DNA of 64,000 nucleotides from Acidobacteria bacterium Ga0077553 (GTDB lineage: Bacteria; Acidobacteriota; Terriglobia; Bryobacterales; Bryobacteraceae). The stretch spans positions 1-64,000 of the forward strand of contig LNFE01000265.1 of NCBI GenBank assembly GCA_001464575.1, read 5' to 3'. Shown here piece by piece: positions 28,949 through 38,642 of this stretch. The notes under the pieces are model-generated. The model did not search any database. It saw nothing but the letters and a program-made list of their open reading frames with translations, and was not told the origin of the DNA. Position 1 is the first letter of the stretch. Every line of letters begins with the position of its first letter. Both the position numbers and the translations under genes were made by a program.

Positions 28949-29656
28949 TTAAAGTTCCAGCGCGCCGCGATACCGCATGCCGGTGGTGCGGAACCATTCC
29001 CGCACCTCGAAAATCTGCATGTCGACGACGAACTCCATGTCGCCCCGCGCCTGCATCAGCTCGGGAGTCCGTTCGAAGTGCACGCGGATCGTCAGCCCCG
29101 CGCCCTGCAGTTTGGCATCCACCTTCACGGCCTTCATTGGGGTTCCGCTATTGCCAATGCGTAGGGTGGCCGAGCGCATGGCGATATCTTCCACGACGGC
29201 AGTGCCCTGATGGGCAATCCCAACCGGCAACCCGAAGATCTCGACGACGGCGTGCCGTTCCGGTGGGTCGATGAGTTCATTCAGCTTGCCCGCGTCCAGC
29301 TTCTCGTCCCGCACGCGATACAGGGCCGTCGCCTGCCGCACGGGCAACGCACCCACCCAGCGGACCAGAATATCGGCCCGATCGGGCAACGATTCCTTCT
29401 TGCCGCGGCCGATGCCACCTAGGGGGCCAGCCCCTTGATTCACGTTGGCCGGGGCATGCAGCGCGCCGGGGATGTCGCGTAGGTTTACGTTACCGGGGTC
29501 CCGCTTCGTCCACTCCAGCTTTACCGTCCGCCCACGGCTCCATGCCGAGTTCGTCAACACCTTCCGGACCGTGTCGTCGCTCCAATCGGGAAAGGCCTTG
29601 TTCGGCCAATCCGCCGCCAGCGCCAGGCTGGCCATCGCGAACCATAACAACCGCAT
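28949..29656 (-). CDS. Exported hypothetical protein of the DSPWA-like acidobacterial type
   Basis: A 235-residue protein with a signal peptide (1-15, LLWFAMASLALAA), then WPNKAFPDWSDDTVRKVLTNSAWSRGRTVKLEW. Many exported acidobacterial proteins of unknown role share such an opening (a segment like LTNSPWAK). The rest is a beta-rich domain (ILVRWVGALPVRQATALYR, TMKAVKV, VVDMQIFEVREWFR). No catalytic motif is seen. It lies 16 bp after the YdcF gene and so ends the operon that starts with the TonB receptor. It meets the TamB gene tail to tail with a one-base gap. Confidence 0.72.
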   Translation of the reverse strand: MRLLWFAMASLALAADWPNKAFPDWSDDTVRKVLTNSAWSRGRTVKLEWTKRDPGNVNLRDIPGALHAPANVNQGAGPLGGIGRGKKESLPDRADILVRWVGALPVRQATALYRVRDEKLDAGKLNELIDPPERHAVVEIFGLPVGIAHQGTAVVEDIAMRSATLRIGNSGTPMKAVKVDAKLQGAGLTIRVHFERTPELMQARGDMEFVVDMQIFEVREWFRTTGMRYRGALEL

Positions 29657-29672
29657 GCTTCTTCAGGATACG

Positions 29673-30821
29673 TTACGGGTCCAGCGGTTCGAGCGGGTCC
29701 GTTTGTAACGCATCTAAACGGGGCCGGAACTCGAGATCGAACTGGGAGATGCGTTTCAGACCTTCATAGGGGACATGGCCGATCTCCGTGCGGCAGCGCT
29801 CCGCAAACGCGGGTGCCTCAATGTAGGCGCTCTGCCCCTGGTCGGTGGTGATCAGCGCCGTCTTTTCCCACGGGAATCCATACCGCCATAGCAGGCGGGC
29901 GGCGTTCCGCAGGTTGGTGGTTGTGTGGCGGGCGTGCGGTTCAATGAGAATGGCGTCGGCGGGAATGCCGTACTCGGCCATCAACGCCTTTTTCATCTCG
30001 AGCGCCTCGCAGTAGGGCGTTTGGGAGGGATGGACGTAGCCGCCGGAGACGATGAGAAACGGGGCCAAACCGGCCTTATATCGCCGCGCCGCCAGAGTCA
30101 CCCGCGCCTTGCCCCACGGCGACATGGCCTGGCCGGGACGATCGGTCCCGGACCCAGGCACGACGATGGCGGAGTACTTGTACCGGCTCCAGTCCAGCGT
30201 CTTAGCCCGTTCGAACGCCGCCCGGTTCTCGCCTTGCTGCATGGGTTCGAAGCGGCCGGCTTCGTCGCGCCAGTTCGCTCGTAACAGTTCGAGCGCAAAG
30301 CGCAGGGGCGCATGGAAGAACTGCGGATGCCCGTCGGGCTCCTCACTCATCACCGCGCGGATGACTTCGAGCATGCGCCCGTAGTTCGGCGACTTCACAT
30401 CGAACGAGACGGCATCAATAGCCGGGTAGCGGGGCGCCTTGCCGAGGCCGTAGACATCAAAGATCCGGTTCATCCCCGCGGCCGCGCCCTCCCAGGCCGA
30501 GACGAGCAGCGGCTCTTTCTGATAGAGCCCGGTGGCCCGGAGAGGCGCATCGAGAGTGCTGACCCCGGCCAGCGCCGCGCTCACCGTGGCGATCTCGTCC
30601 GGGGTCCACCGCATGGCTTCGACGATGTTGCCCGGCTGCTGCAGGGCGGCTCGTTTGCGGGCCGCGATCGCGTCCAGACGGGGGTCCTTCACCGGCGCCC
30701 GCTCCAGGGCCGAGAGGACGTAGAAGACCTTGTCCTGCACGGGCCGCTGCAGTTCCAACGGCCGTCGGGCCGGCTGCGCCGCCAGCAGCAGCGGCAACAG
30801 GAGAGCGCTGAGCAGTCTCAT
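29673..30821 (-). CDS. YdcF/ElyC-type DUF218 protein, exported
   Basis: A 382-residue protein with a signal peptide (about 1-18) and, from about residue 215, a DUF218 domain: YKYSAIVVPGSGTDRPG, then ARYKAG-type LAARRYKAGLAPFLIVSGGY, CEALEMKKALMAEYGIPADAILIEPHARHTTTN, and ALITTDQGQSAYI. The DUF218 fold is Rossmann-like and includes SanA/ElyC proteins involved in envelope integrity; the ligand is unknown. The N-terminal 200 residues are unassigned helices. It overlaps the nuclease-like gene upstream by ATGA. Confidence 0.85.
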   Translation of the reverse strand: MRLLSALLLPLLLAAQPARRPLELQRPVQDKVFYVLSALERAPVKDPRLDAIAARKRAALQQPGNIVEAMRWTPDEIATVSAALAGVSTLDAPLRATGLYQKEPLLVSAWEGAAAGMNRIFDVYGLGKAPRYPAIDAVSFDVKSPNYGRMLEVIRAVMSEEPDGHPQFFHAPLRFALELLRANWRDEAGRFEPMQQGENRAAFERAKTLDWSRYKYSAIVVPGSGTDRPGQAMSPWGKARVTLAARRYKAGLAPFLIVSGGYVHPSQTPYCEALEMKKALMAEYGIPADAILIEPHARHTTTNLRNAARLLWRYGFPWEKTALITTDQGQSAYIEAPAFAERCRTEIGHVPYEGLKRISQFDLEFRPRLDALQTDPLEPLDP

Positions 30822-31801
30822 TTCTGAATCACCACGGGCGGTCCCGGCGGCGCTGAACCGGTGGCCGGGTTGTAGCCGGGGCCGTTGGGGTCAATCGGGT
30901 TGTTGCCGCGGGTGAAACGGAACGGCTGATCACTTTCCACCCAAGCAGTGTAAGCCAGGTCGCGCAACAGCGCCGCGCCGGAGGCCAGGCGTTCGTGCAC
31001 CAGTTCGCGCGCCCGCTTGTGGTCTTTGTCGGCCCAGGCGCCTGCTTTGTCCAGCTGGTAAACCTCTTCGACGTAGGAGGCCGCAAGGTCGAGATGCGCG
31101 AGGATCGCAGCGAAGGGATCGGCCAGCCGTTTTGGCTTGGCGACCTCTTTCAGCACGTCCTCGGTCTTCACGGCGATCAGGTCGACATACTGCGATTCCA
31201 TCCGCCCGTGGATCCGGGGCTCCCGCGTGTAGTCTTTCGGGTTCAGGCCGCTCCAGCCATCGTGATGAATGGTGTCGTGCAGCGGCTGCGCGCCGTCGCC
31301 GGTGTAGTGCCCCAGCCGGCCCATGTACCCGGCGATCTCGAGTTCCACAAACTTGGTGTCCTGCCCGCCGGCCTTCATCGCGCGGTAGCGCCGCATGGCA
31401 GCCCGCATCCGCTCGAAGTTTTCCTGGGCGGCGTAGGGCAACGTTCCGGTCCAGCGGACGTTGGTGAGCTTGCCGTCCTCCGGCTTCTGTTTCTTCTGCG
31501 CCTCGTAGAGTGCGAGGACGAACTCATAGCGGGACCGCGGGATGGAAGGCAGCATGGCGAACTGCTCTTTGAACCAGCCGTGATTGGGATCCTCGAGAAT
31601 CTTCAGCGCCGGTTCCGATGGGCTGCGCCAACTGTCGGGAATGATGGCCAGGTAGGCGATCCATTCTTCATGCGCCCGCAGAAACACCGGCCCGTCGTCA
31701 GGCAGGCTCAGCACAGCCGACCGGTTGATGGCTTGGTGGCCGCGGAGGCCCCAGCCTAAAGCGGAAGCCGCCGCCAGGATAAAGACAACCAGGGTCCGCA
31801 T
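30818..31801 (-). CDS. S1/P1 nuclease- or phospholipase C-like secreted protein
   Basis: A 327-residue protein with a signal peptide (about 1-15) directly followed by WGLRGHQAINRSAV, the N-terminal Trp-Gly and His seen in S1/P1 nucleases and zinc phospholipase C, where they bind zinc. Further candidate ligands are GRLGHYTGDGAQPLHDTIHHDG (the HxxxD / HD pattern of that fold). The expected role is zinc-dependent cleavage of nucleic acid or phospholipid outside the cytoplasm. The start at 31799-31801 is chosen because it overlaps the TonB receptor stop (TGATG) and begins the signal peptide. Which of the two activities it has is not clear. Confidence 0.78.
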   Translation of the reverse strand: MRTLVVFILAAASALGWGLRGHQAINRSAVLSLPDDGPVFLRAHEEWIAYLAIIPDSWRSPSEPALKILEDPNHGWFKEQFAMLPSIPRSRYEFVLALYEAQKKQKPEDGKLTNVRWTGTLPYAAQENFERMRAAMRRYRAMKAGGQDTKFVELEIAGYMGRLGHYTGDGAQPLHDTIHHDGWSGLNPKDYTREPRIHGRMESQYVDLIAVKTEDVLKEVAKPKRLADPFAAILAHLDLAASYVEEVYQLDKAGAWADKDHKRARELVHERLASGAALLRDLAYTAWVESDQPFRFTRGNNPIDPNGPGYNPATGSAPPGPPVVIQK

Positions 31802-34638
31802 CAGAACGCGTACCTCATGCCGAATTGGAAGTTGCGGCCCGCGCGGGTGCTGGTGATGCGGCCGAAGTCCGCCGCGCCATCCCGATTCACCACCGCGCCC
31901 GTGCAACCCGCGATGGAGCAGCCTGCGTTCAGATGGTTCGTGAGGTTCTCGCTCTCGGCGATCAGCTCCAGCGTCTGTTTTTCGGCGATCTTGATCCGCC
32001 GCGTCAGCCGCAGATCGGTCTGGAAGAAGCTCGGCCCGTTGAAGGAATTCCGCGACCGGAAGGGCAAGCGGTCGTTCAGGACGAGGTCGTTGTTCAGGTC
32101 GGTTCCCGCCAGCGGGTTGACCATATAGCCGGAGTTGAAGAAGATCACCGAGGAGATCTCAAACCCGTTGAACCATTTCATGCCGGCGGCCTGGAAGGTG
32201 GGAGCCCAGAGCCCCTGCAACACCCAGTTGTGGCGGACGTCGGCGTTCGCGTTGCCTTTGTCCCGGCTGCGCAGCGACGGATCCATGAGCGCTCCGCCTT
32301 CGAGGTCACCCTCGGCGATGGCATGGGACCAGCTCCAGGTGCTCGAAAGCTGCAGGCCCGCGCTGAACCGCTTGGTGAGCGTGAAGTCCAGGCCGTGGTA
32401 GTTGTTGTTGGAGCCGGACTCGATGAGATTGATGGCCCGGAAGCGGGTATCGGGCCGCCCGGCGGTGCCGCGATAGACGGGACGGCCGTCGGCCAGGAAG
32501 CTGGCCGGGGCGCTCAGGTTGATATCGCGGGAATACGGGGCGAACCGATGGCCCCAGTAGCTGTACTGCGCGTTCACGGCGAGGTCTTTCAGAACCTGCC
32601 GTTGGATCTGCAGGCTGCCGTTGTGGCCGTACATCACTTGAAAGTCGGGGGCAAACGCCGTGATGTTCGGCGGGGTCTGGAAGGTGGGATCGGCGGAGGC
32701 GAATAAATTCGGGAATACGGGCGAACGCGCGTCTGTACCCGGAATCGTGTAGCTCAACACGCGCCGGCCGTTGACCAGCGCGCCGTTGGCACTCGTACCC
32801 AGGCTCGGATTGTCAAAAAAGAGCCCGTAGCCGCCGCGCACCACGGTCTTTCCATCCTGGAACGGCGACCAGGAGAAGCCAAAGCGCGGCGCCCAGTTGT
32901 TCATATCGTTGTTCACTCGCTGCGAGAGGGCGAAGGGGGCCTGTTCGTCAAGCACGGGATTCAGCACCGCTTCGTAGCGGACGCCGAAATTCAGCGTCAG
33001 GCGGGGGGAGATCCGGAACTCATCCTGCAGGAAGAAATTGACGAAGTGGTACCGCAGCGGCACCGAGTTTTCGCCGAGCTCCTGCGAGAGTTGGGTGTAG
33101 GTATAGGGCCGGCTGGTCGCTGGGTCGATGGTTCCGGCTACCGTCCGCAGGTATTGGTCGAGGGGGGTGATGGCGGGCCGCGCCGGATTCGCGGCAAGTC
33201 CGCCGAAGGTGAACAGGCGGTTCAGCGCGGCCGTGATCTGGAACCCGGTGGACTGATAGTCGACACCGGCCTTCAGCGTGTGCCGGCCGAGCGACCACGT
33301 GAGGTTGTCGATGATCTGCGTCGACGTCTCGACGCTGGCCGAGCCCGCCAGCGGGTTGACGCCGAAGTTCGCCACGCCCGTAATGTTGATCTGTGCGCCG
33401 TTCGGTTGCCCTGGCACGTAGGTGTTGCGCGTCTCCGCGCGCCGGTTGATGCCGAAGCGCAGTTCGTTCAACAGCGTGGGGGAGATGACGGTCGCCAACT
33501 GGCCGGCCCCGCCATTCATGCGGTCTTCGAAGGTCAGACTCCGGCTGATGGCCGTCAGTCCACCACCGCCGCCGGGCTGGTCGTTGGTGAAGCGGTTGTA
33601 GCGGAGGAAGCCGCTGTTCTTGGAATTCAGGTTGAAGTTGAGCTTCGCGCTGGGGGTGTGGAAGGTTTCGCCGAAGGGCGAGTCCACAAGGTCGGATGCC
33701 GCCAGCCGCAAAGCCTGCGCGTTGGCCGGCAGGATCGTCACCGGCTGCGGCGTCTTCAGCGGGTTGAACTCGTCGTTGATGAAGAAGAAGAGCTTGTCTT
33801 TCTTGAGGGTGCCGGACAGGTTACCGGCCACCATCCACCACGTCTGCTCGGCTCGACGTGCGGCCAGCGGGGCGCGCGCGGAGGTGGCGTTGGGCCGGTA
33901 GAGGCCCATGCCCGATCCATGCAGTTCATTGCTGCCGGAGCGGCTGATGACGTTGATGATGCCGCCGGCGGCGCGGCCGAACTCGGCGCTGTAGGCACCC
34001 GAGAGCACCTGCATCTCCTGCACCGATTCGGGGGTGGAGATCACGAGGCGAATCTGGCGGTTGGTCCGCCGCTGCGAGTTGTCGAGGCCGTCGACGGTCC
34101 AGGTGGAGCGGTTGTGGCCGCCGAAGGTGAACTGGGTGGTGCCGAAGCCGGTGGACGGGATTCCTTTCACGCCCGGCCCGAGGAGGTGAAAGTTGTAGAC
34201 GTTGCGCGAGGTGATGGGCAGGGTGCGCACCGCCCGCTCGTTCAACACTTCGCCTTGCGCGACATCGCCTACAGTCACCAACGCGGCGTCGGCGTTGACA
34301 GTAACGCTTTCGGCCGACGTTCCCACTTTCAACGTGATGTCGATGCGACCCTGCTGGCCCACGGTCAGCCGGATGCCGGTCTGCTGATACTCGGAAAACC
34401 CGGCCGCCGAAGCCCGCAGCTCGTACTCGCCCACGCGTAACAGCGGGAAGCGGAAGTATCCTTCCTGGTTGGTGGCGCCGACCACTTCGGCGTTCGTCGC
34501 CAGGTTCCGCGCGGTGACTTTAGCGGCGGGAACGGACGCGCCGGACTCGTCTCGCACATAACCATTCAAAGCCGCGTCTGTCGCGTTTGACTGCGCCCAC
34601 AGACCCAGGGGGAGCAGAAGGAATCCAATCAGCTTCAT
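31801..34638 (-). CDS. TonB-dependent receptor with carboxypeptidase regulatory-like N-terminus (Oar-like)
   Basis: A 945-residue outer-membrane receptor. A signal peptide (1-16) precedes a carboxypeptidase regulatory-like domain (about 22-115: GYVRDESGASVPAAKVTARNLAT, GEYELRASAAGFS). A plug domain follows (about 130-240, with GTTQFTFGGHNRSTWTVDGLDNSQ and IRLVISTPESVQEMQVLSGAYSAEFGRAAGGIINVISRSG), and then a 22-strand type barrel ending FQFGMRYAF. The architecture is the large Oar/cirA-like group abundant in Acidobacteria, probably for uptake of oligosaccharides or other large ligands with TonB energy. It is the first gene of a unit whose next gene starts inside its stop codon. Confidence 0.95.
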   Translation of the reverse strand: MKLIGFLLLPLGLWAQSNATDAALNGYVRDESGASVPAAKVTARNLATNAEVVGATNQEGYFRFPLLRVGEYELRASAAGFSEYQQTGIRLTVGQQGRIDITLKVGTSAESVTVNADAALVTVGDVAQGEVLNERAVRTLPITSRNVYNFHLLGPGVKGIPSTGFGTTQFTFGGHNRSTWTVDGLDNSQRRTNRQIRLVISTPESVQEMQVLSGAYSAEFGRAAGGIINVISRSGSNELHGSGMGLYRPNATSARAPLAARRAEQTWWMVAGNLSGTLKKDKLFFFINDEFNPLKTPQPVTILPANAQALRLAASDLVDSPFGETFHTPSAKLNFNLNSKNSGFLRYNRFTNDQPGGGGGLTAISRSLTFEDRMNGGAGQLATVISPTLLNELRFGINRRAETRNTYVPGQPNGAQINITGVANFGVNPLAGSASVETSTQIIDNLTWSLGRHTLKAGVDYQSTGFQITAALNRLFTFGGLAANPARPAITPLDQYLRTVAGTIDPATSRPYTYTQLSQELGENSVPLRYHFVNFFLQDEFRISPRLTLNFGVRYEAVLNPVLDEQAPFALSQRVNNDMNNWAPRFGFSWSPFQDGKTVVRGGYGLFFDNPSLGTSANGALVNGRRVLSYTIPGTDARSPVFPNLFASADPTFQTPPNITAFAPDFQVMYGHNGSLQIQRQVLKDLAVNAQYSYWGHRFAPYSRDINLSAPASFLADGRPVYRGTAGRPDTRFRAINLIESGSNNNYHGLDFTLTKRFSAGLQLSSTWSWSHAIAEGDLEGGALMDPSLRSRDKGNANADVRHNWVLQGLWAPTFQAAGMKWFNGFEISSVIFFNSGYMVNPLAGTDLNNDLVLNDRLPFRSRNSFNGPSFFQTDLRLTRRIKIAEKQTLELIAESENLTNHLNAGCSIAGCTGAVVNRDGAADFGRITSTRAGRNFQFGMRYAF

Positions 34639-34696
34639 ACCGCTCAGGGTAGTCAGCCAATGGTTACGCGACGATCAGCAGACGCTGACAATCTGG

Positions 34697-35521
34697 TTAG
34701 AAACCCGGTATTCCCTCGCGAATTCGACGGGAGAAATCCGCCGCCCCATCGGCCGCCTTCGCCTTGGCGTTGATCAGGCTCTTGGCCTGCAGCTCCGCGA
34801 AGCTTAAGCCCGCCGCATCGAAATTCCCCAATTCATACAGCATTTCCTCCCCTTTCCCGTTGGCGATTTGCCGCCAATCCCAGCGCGAAACTCCGCCAAT
34901 GCCCCGCGCGACGAGAAAGTCCGTAAACGAGCTGGTGCAGTTGGCGCTGAGCGCGTTGTACCATTCGGCCTGCTGTCGCGCAGAATTCATCCAGCCGAGA
35001 TACTCCCGAAATAGAGCTTCGGCGTCCGCTCTGGTGAGCCGGGTGCGGTAGAGCCGCACCTCTTCATCGGTCCGGATATTCGTTCGCAACCGGATCACGT
35101 CCCGCTCATCGGCCAGGATAAAAATCCGCTCGTACTGGCGAAAGAACCCCCAGATGGCGGAGTAGCTTTCGCCGGCCTCCTTGCGCGCCTCAACCGAAGC
35201 GGTCAGGTATCCCGCCGGCCCGAAATCAAAGCTGACCAGGGCGTGCGCGATCCAGGACGATCCCCAGTGGGACACGAACAGGTCGACGCCTTTCAGGTCG
35301 CTGATTTTTACCGTCCGGTCGTCCCAGCGCGCATCGAAGTCCGTCTCCGTCCGGTAATGAAAGTTCCGCACATTGTGCAGCCGCACGGTGTCGCCGTCCC
35401 GCTCGGCCCAGGCGGTCCGGGCAACATCCGGCTGCCAGTTCCGGTCGTTCGAGGGGACCCGGCTGACCCACCAGGCTCCCGCGGCGATCACCAGCACGGC
35501 CGCCCCAAGTCTGAGCCTCAT
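34697..35521 (-). CDS. DUF4105 (Lnb N-terminal-like) envelope protein
   Basis: A 274-residue protein with an N-terminal membrane anchor or leader (about 3-19), followed by the DUF4105 pattern: RTAWAERDGDTVRLHNVRNFHYRTETDFDARW, DLFVSHWGSSWIAHALVSFDFG, IWGFFRQYERIFILADERDVI, and YNALSANCTSSFTDFL, which holds the conserved Asn-Cys pair. The fold is papain-like, so a protease or amidase role in the periplasm is possible (family inference). The start overlaps the kinase stop by ATGA; it is the last gene of the sigma-kinase-globin operon. Confidence 0.85.
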   Translation of the reverse strand: MRLRLGAAVLVIAAGAWWVSRVPSNDRNWQPDVARTAWAERDGDTVRLHNVRNFHYRTETDFDARWDDRTVKISDLKGVDLFVSHWGSSWIAHALVSFDFGPAGYLTASVEARKEAGESYSAIWGFFRQYERIFILADERDVIRLRTNIRTDEEVRLYRTRLTRADAEALFREYLGWMNSARQQAEWYNALSANCTSSFTDFLVARGIGGVSRWDWRQIANGKGEEMLYELGNFDAAGLSFAELQAKSLINAKAKAADGAADFSRRIREGIPGF

Positions 35522-38052
35522 TGTTGCGCCCTCTTGGTCCAACGCTTCACCCAGTCCGCCCGCCAGCCCCCCGCCCGGTTTTTTTCAAACAGCGCCTGGA
35601 GCGGTTCGAGCGTCCGCCGGGCCTCTGGCTTCTGGCCCACGCAGGCCAATGCCGCACCCACCGCGGACTCCGCAAACTGGCTCATCCAGTGCGTCGGCTT
35701 CACAACGCCGGCCACCAGTTCGCGGCCGGCCCGGGCTGTCGCCAAGGCCTCTTTTCCCCGCGCCAATTCCACTTGCGCCGCCGCGAGAATCACCCGGGCA
35801 AAGCCCCGTTCAATGCGGGGCGGGGGCAACTGTTTATCCAGTCCCGTCACCGCCTCCTGGGCCAGCGCCACCGCCTCGGCGTAGCGTTCCTGCTCCAGCC
35901 GCACGTAAGCCAGCTTCACCAATACACGCTGGTAGGTCACGCTCTCCCGTCCCGCCAGCCGCACCTGCTTCTCTTTGAGGATCGCGAGCGTCTCCCCGGC
36001 CGCGTTCAGGTCTCCGGCGGCCTGCTGGGCGACGGCGTAGTTGGATATCGACACGAGAAGTTCCCGGCTATCTTCGCCCAGGAACTTCGCGTAGAGCGCA
36101 TGGGCTTCGCGGTACGCCTTGCCGGCTTCGTCGAAACGCTTGAGGCTCCCCACGGTGTTCGCCAGATTGTTCAGCGTCCGCGCGAGCTTGGCGTGGCCAT
36201 CGGGATAGAGCTTGCGCTGTAGCGCCAGGGCCTCGCGAAACGCGGCCTCGCTATCGGGGAAACGGCCTTGCCGGAAGTAGAGGCTCCCCAGCGCCTCCAG
36301 CGTCTCGGCGATGGTGGTGGCTTGCCCACCGCCTTTGGCCAACGCCAGAGACTCCCGGTACGCCGCCTCGGCGCCCGCGTACTCATTGCTATCGCCAAGC
36401 GTCATCCCGTAGCTGCGCAGGATCCGCGCGCGCGTCTGGCTGTCGAGGCCGCTCGCCGGCAAGAGCCCCGCGGCTTCTCGGCATGCTGTCACCGCGGCGG
36501 CTACTTTCGCCGCCTGATGCAGCGCCAGGCACTGATGTTCCAGCGCTTCGGCCAGCACGCCGGGCGCCTGCCCGCGCGCCAGCGCCACCGCCCTCTCTCC
36601 GCTCACCGCGGCAGCGGCCGCCTGAGCCATTTGGCTCTGTCCTTCGGCCAGATAGCCGTAGGCGCTGCTGGCGCGCAGAGCTTCCCTTCGGGTCGCATAC
36701 GCCTCCGCCAACTCTGCGAACAAGGCGTTGGCCTTTTCGTATAAGCCCAAGCCGAAGTAGGCCTCCGCCATCGTCTCCAACAGATCCAACCGCGTCGCCT
36801 CCTCCATCTGCGATTCCCGAATCCGCCGTGCTCCGGCGTCGAGCAGCTCGCGGGTCGTCAGCCGGTTGCCCTGGTTCTGTTCGGGGTCGGAGGCCCGGAA
36901 CAGCCCGCGCAGAAATCCGGCCACCGTCTCGGCGCGTTGCCGCTCTTGCTCCACTTGCCGCTTCTGCTGGTATGTCACTGCGGCGAAGGCCACGAGCATC
37001 AGCGCCGCCAGCGCCCCCGCGCCGACCGCCACCCGGTTCCGCCGGATGAACTTGCCGGCGAGGTACTGCCAGGTGCCCTGCCGCGCCGCTACCGGCAACC
37101 CGCTCAGCCACCGTTCGAGATCGAGAGCCATCTCCGCCGCGGATTCATAGCGCTGTTCTGGTTCCTCCCGCGTGGCCTTGGCCGCAATCGCCCGCAGATC
37201 CTCGTCCGCTTCGGCTCCTGCTAACTCCCGCCACACCATGCCCAGCGAATAGAGGTCCGCCGCCGTCGTCACAGCCCCGCCGCCCATCTGTTCCGGGCTG
37301 GCGTAGGCCGGCGTCGCCGCGCGGAACAAGGTGGCCGTCTGGTCTCCAGGCAGCCCCCACTCGCCCGGATCGAGAGGCTTGGCGATGCCGAAATCCAGGA
37401 GCTTCACGGTGCCTTCGGCGGTCACCAGAATATTCGATGGCTTGAGGTCCCGGTGCACGAGCAGCCGCTGGTGGGCAAAGTGCACCACCCGCGCCACGTC
37501 CGCCATCAGACGGACACGCTCCCGCATCGGCTGCCGCGCGCCATACGTCACCAGGTCGACGCCCTCCACATACTCCAAAACCAGATACGGAACGCCTTCG
37601 TCCGATATGCCGCCGTCCAGCAGCCGGCAGATGTTGGGGTGCTCCAGCTTGGCGATGATTTGCCGTTCGCTCTCGAACCGGCTCAGGATCTGCCGCTGCA
37701 GCTCTTCGGGCAGCAGCGCAGGAAGCGCAATCAGCTTGATGGCCGCCCGTTGCCGGTAGCCCCCCTCAATCCGCTCCGCGTGGTGCACCACGCTCATCCC
37801 GCCCTGCCCCAGAACCTCCTGCAGTTGCCAAACCCCCAGCTGCTGGCCCGGCCCCAGCCGGCGCGCCTGTAGCAGGGGAGTTTCGAGGAAACCCTCGGCC
37901 TGCTCCTGCGCCGCCAGCAGCGATTCGACCTCTTGCCGCACCCGCGCGTTCAACCGCTGCAATCCCGCGGTCCTTTCGGCCGGCGCAAGTTCGGCCAACT
38001 CTTCGAAGGCCTCGGACGCCTGTCGCAGTTCGTCCGTACTGAGGGGCGGCAT
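35518..38052 (-). CDS. Membrane Ser/Thr protein kinase with C-terminal TPR repeats
   Basis: An 844-residue kinase. The start at 38050-38052 overlaps the sigma factor stop (TGATG). An N-terminal helical region (1-70) precedes the kinase domain: glycine loop LGQGGMSVV near 81-89, AIKLI lysine near 106, HRDLKPSN at 200-207 and DFG at 220-222. All catalytic residues are present. A membrane helix follows near residue 350 (VAVGAGALAALMLVAFAAV), then about ten TPR-like repeats to the end (for example ALEALGSLYFRQGRFPDSEAAFREAL). Such kinases act at the membrane with the outer region as sensor or docking scaffold. It probably works with the sigma factor encoded directly upstream. Confidence 0.93.
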   Translation of the reverse strand: MPPLSTDELRQASEAFEELAELAPAERTAGLQRLNARVRQEVESLLAAQEQAEGFLETPLLQARRLGPGQQLGVWQLQEVLGQGGMSVVHHAERIEGGYRQRAAIKLIALPALLPEELQRQILSRFESERQIIAKLEHPNICRLLDGGISDEGVPYLVLEYVEGVDLVTYGARQPMRERVRLMADVARVVHFAHQRLLVHRDLKPSNILVTAEGTVKLLDFGIAKPLDPGEWGLPGDQTATLFRAATPAYASPEQMGGGAVTTAADLYSLGMVWRELAGAEADEDLRAIAAKATREEPEQRYESAAEMALDLERWLSGLPVAARQGTWQYLAGKFIRRNRVAVGAGALAALMLVAFAAVTYQQKRQVEQERQRAETVAGFLRGLFRASDPEQNQGNRLTTRELLDAGARRIRESQMEEATRLDLLETMAEAYFGLGLYEKANALFAELAEAYATRREALRASSAYGYLAEGQSQMAQAAAAAVSGERAVALARGQAPGVLAEALEHQCLALHQAAKVAAAVTACREAAGLLPASGLDSQTRARILRSYGMTLGDSNEYAGAEAAYRESLALAKGGGQATTIAETLEALGSLYFRQGRFPDSEAAFREALALQRKLYPDGHAKLARTLNNLANTVGSLKRFDEAGKAYREAHALYAKFLGEDSRELLVSISNYAVAQQAAGDLNAAGETLAILKEKQVRLAGRESVTYQRVLVKLAYVRLEQERYAEAVALAQEAVTGLDKQLPPPRIERGFARVILAAAQVELARGKEALATARAGRELVAGVVKPTHWMSQFAESAVGAALACVGQKPEARRTLEPLQALFEKNRAGGWRADWVKRWTKRAQQ

Positions 38053-38594
38053 CACGCCCCGCTCAACTCCCGGTACAGCCATGTCCTCGCGTAGCTCCAA
38101 TCCCGCTTCACGGTGACGAGCGAAACCTCCAGCGCTTCGGCAATCTCCGGAAACTCCATCCCGCCGAAGAACCGCATCTCCACGACTTGCGCCTTCCGTT
38201 CGCTGACGGACGAGAGCTTCTCCATCGCCCGGTCGAGGTCCAGCAGCTCCTCCGGCCGGAGCGTCATATCGCCCGAAACCACCTGGATCGAATCGTCGAT
38301 CGAGATGGGGTCCACACCGCCATTTCGTTTTGCCGCCAAGCGGGCCCGCGTTGCGTCCACCAGGATCAATCGCATCGCATGCCCGGCCAAAGCCAGGAAG
38401 TGGGTCTTCGATTTCCAGTGCCCGCCCGAGAGCTTTACCCACGCCTCGTTTACCAATGCGGTTGGTTGCAGCATGTGTTCGCCCGCGCGGGAACGATACA
38501 ACTGAATCGCGGCCAGTTTGCGCAACTCGGAATAGAGATCAGGAAGGTCGAGCGACTTAGGGTCCGACGCCGGCATAAGGAGTTGATCTAACAC
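38052..38594 (-). CDS. ECF-like RNA polymerase sigma factor
   Basis: A 180-residue sigma factor of the ECF group that is typically next to Ser/Thr kinases (sigma-70 ECF-like, PF07638 type). Region 2 is seen in LYSELRKLAAIQLYRS and LQPTALVNEAWVKLSG; region 4 in RKAQVVEMRFFGGMEFPEIAEALEVSLVTVKRDWSYARTWLYREL, which forms the -35 binding helix-turn-helix. No anti-sigma gene is nearby; the downstream kinase, started in its stop codon, is the probable regulator. The start could also be the Met at 38576. Confidence 0.93.
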   Translation of the reverse strand: MLDQLLMPASDPKSLDLPDLYSELRKLAAIQLYRSRAGEHMLQPTALVNEAWVKLSGGHWKSKTHFLALAGHAMRLILVDATRARLAAKRNGGVDPISIDDSIQVVSGDMTLRPEELLDLDRAMEKLSSVSERKAQVVEMRFFGGMEFPEIAEALEVSLVTVKRDWSYARTWLYRELSGA

Positions 38595-38642
38595 GAAAGG
38601 TTACCAGACATCCGTTCACGCGGATTGCCGCGGGAAGAGCCA

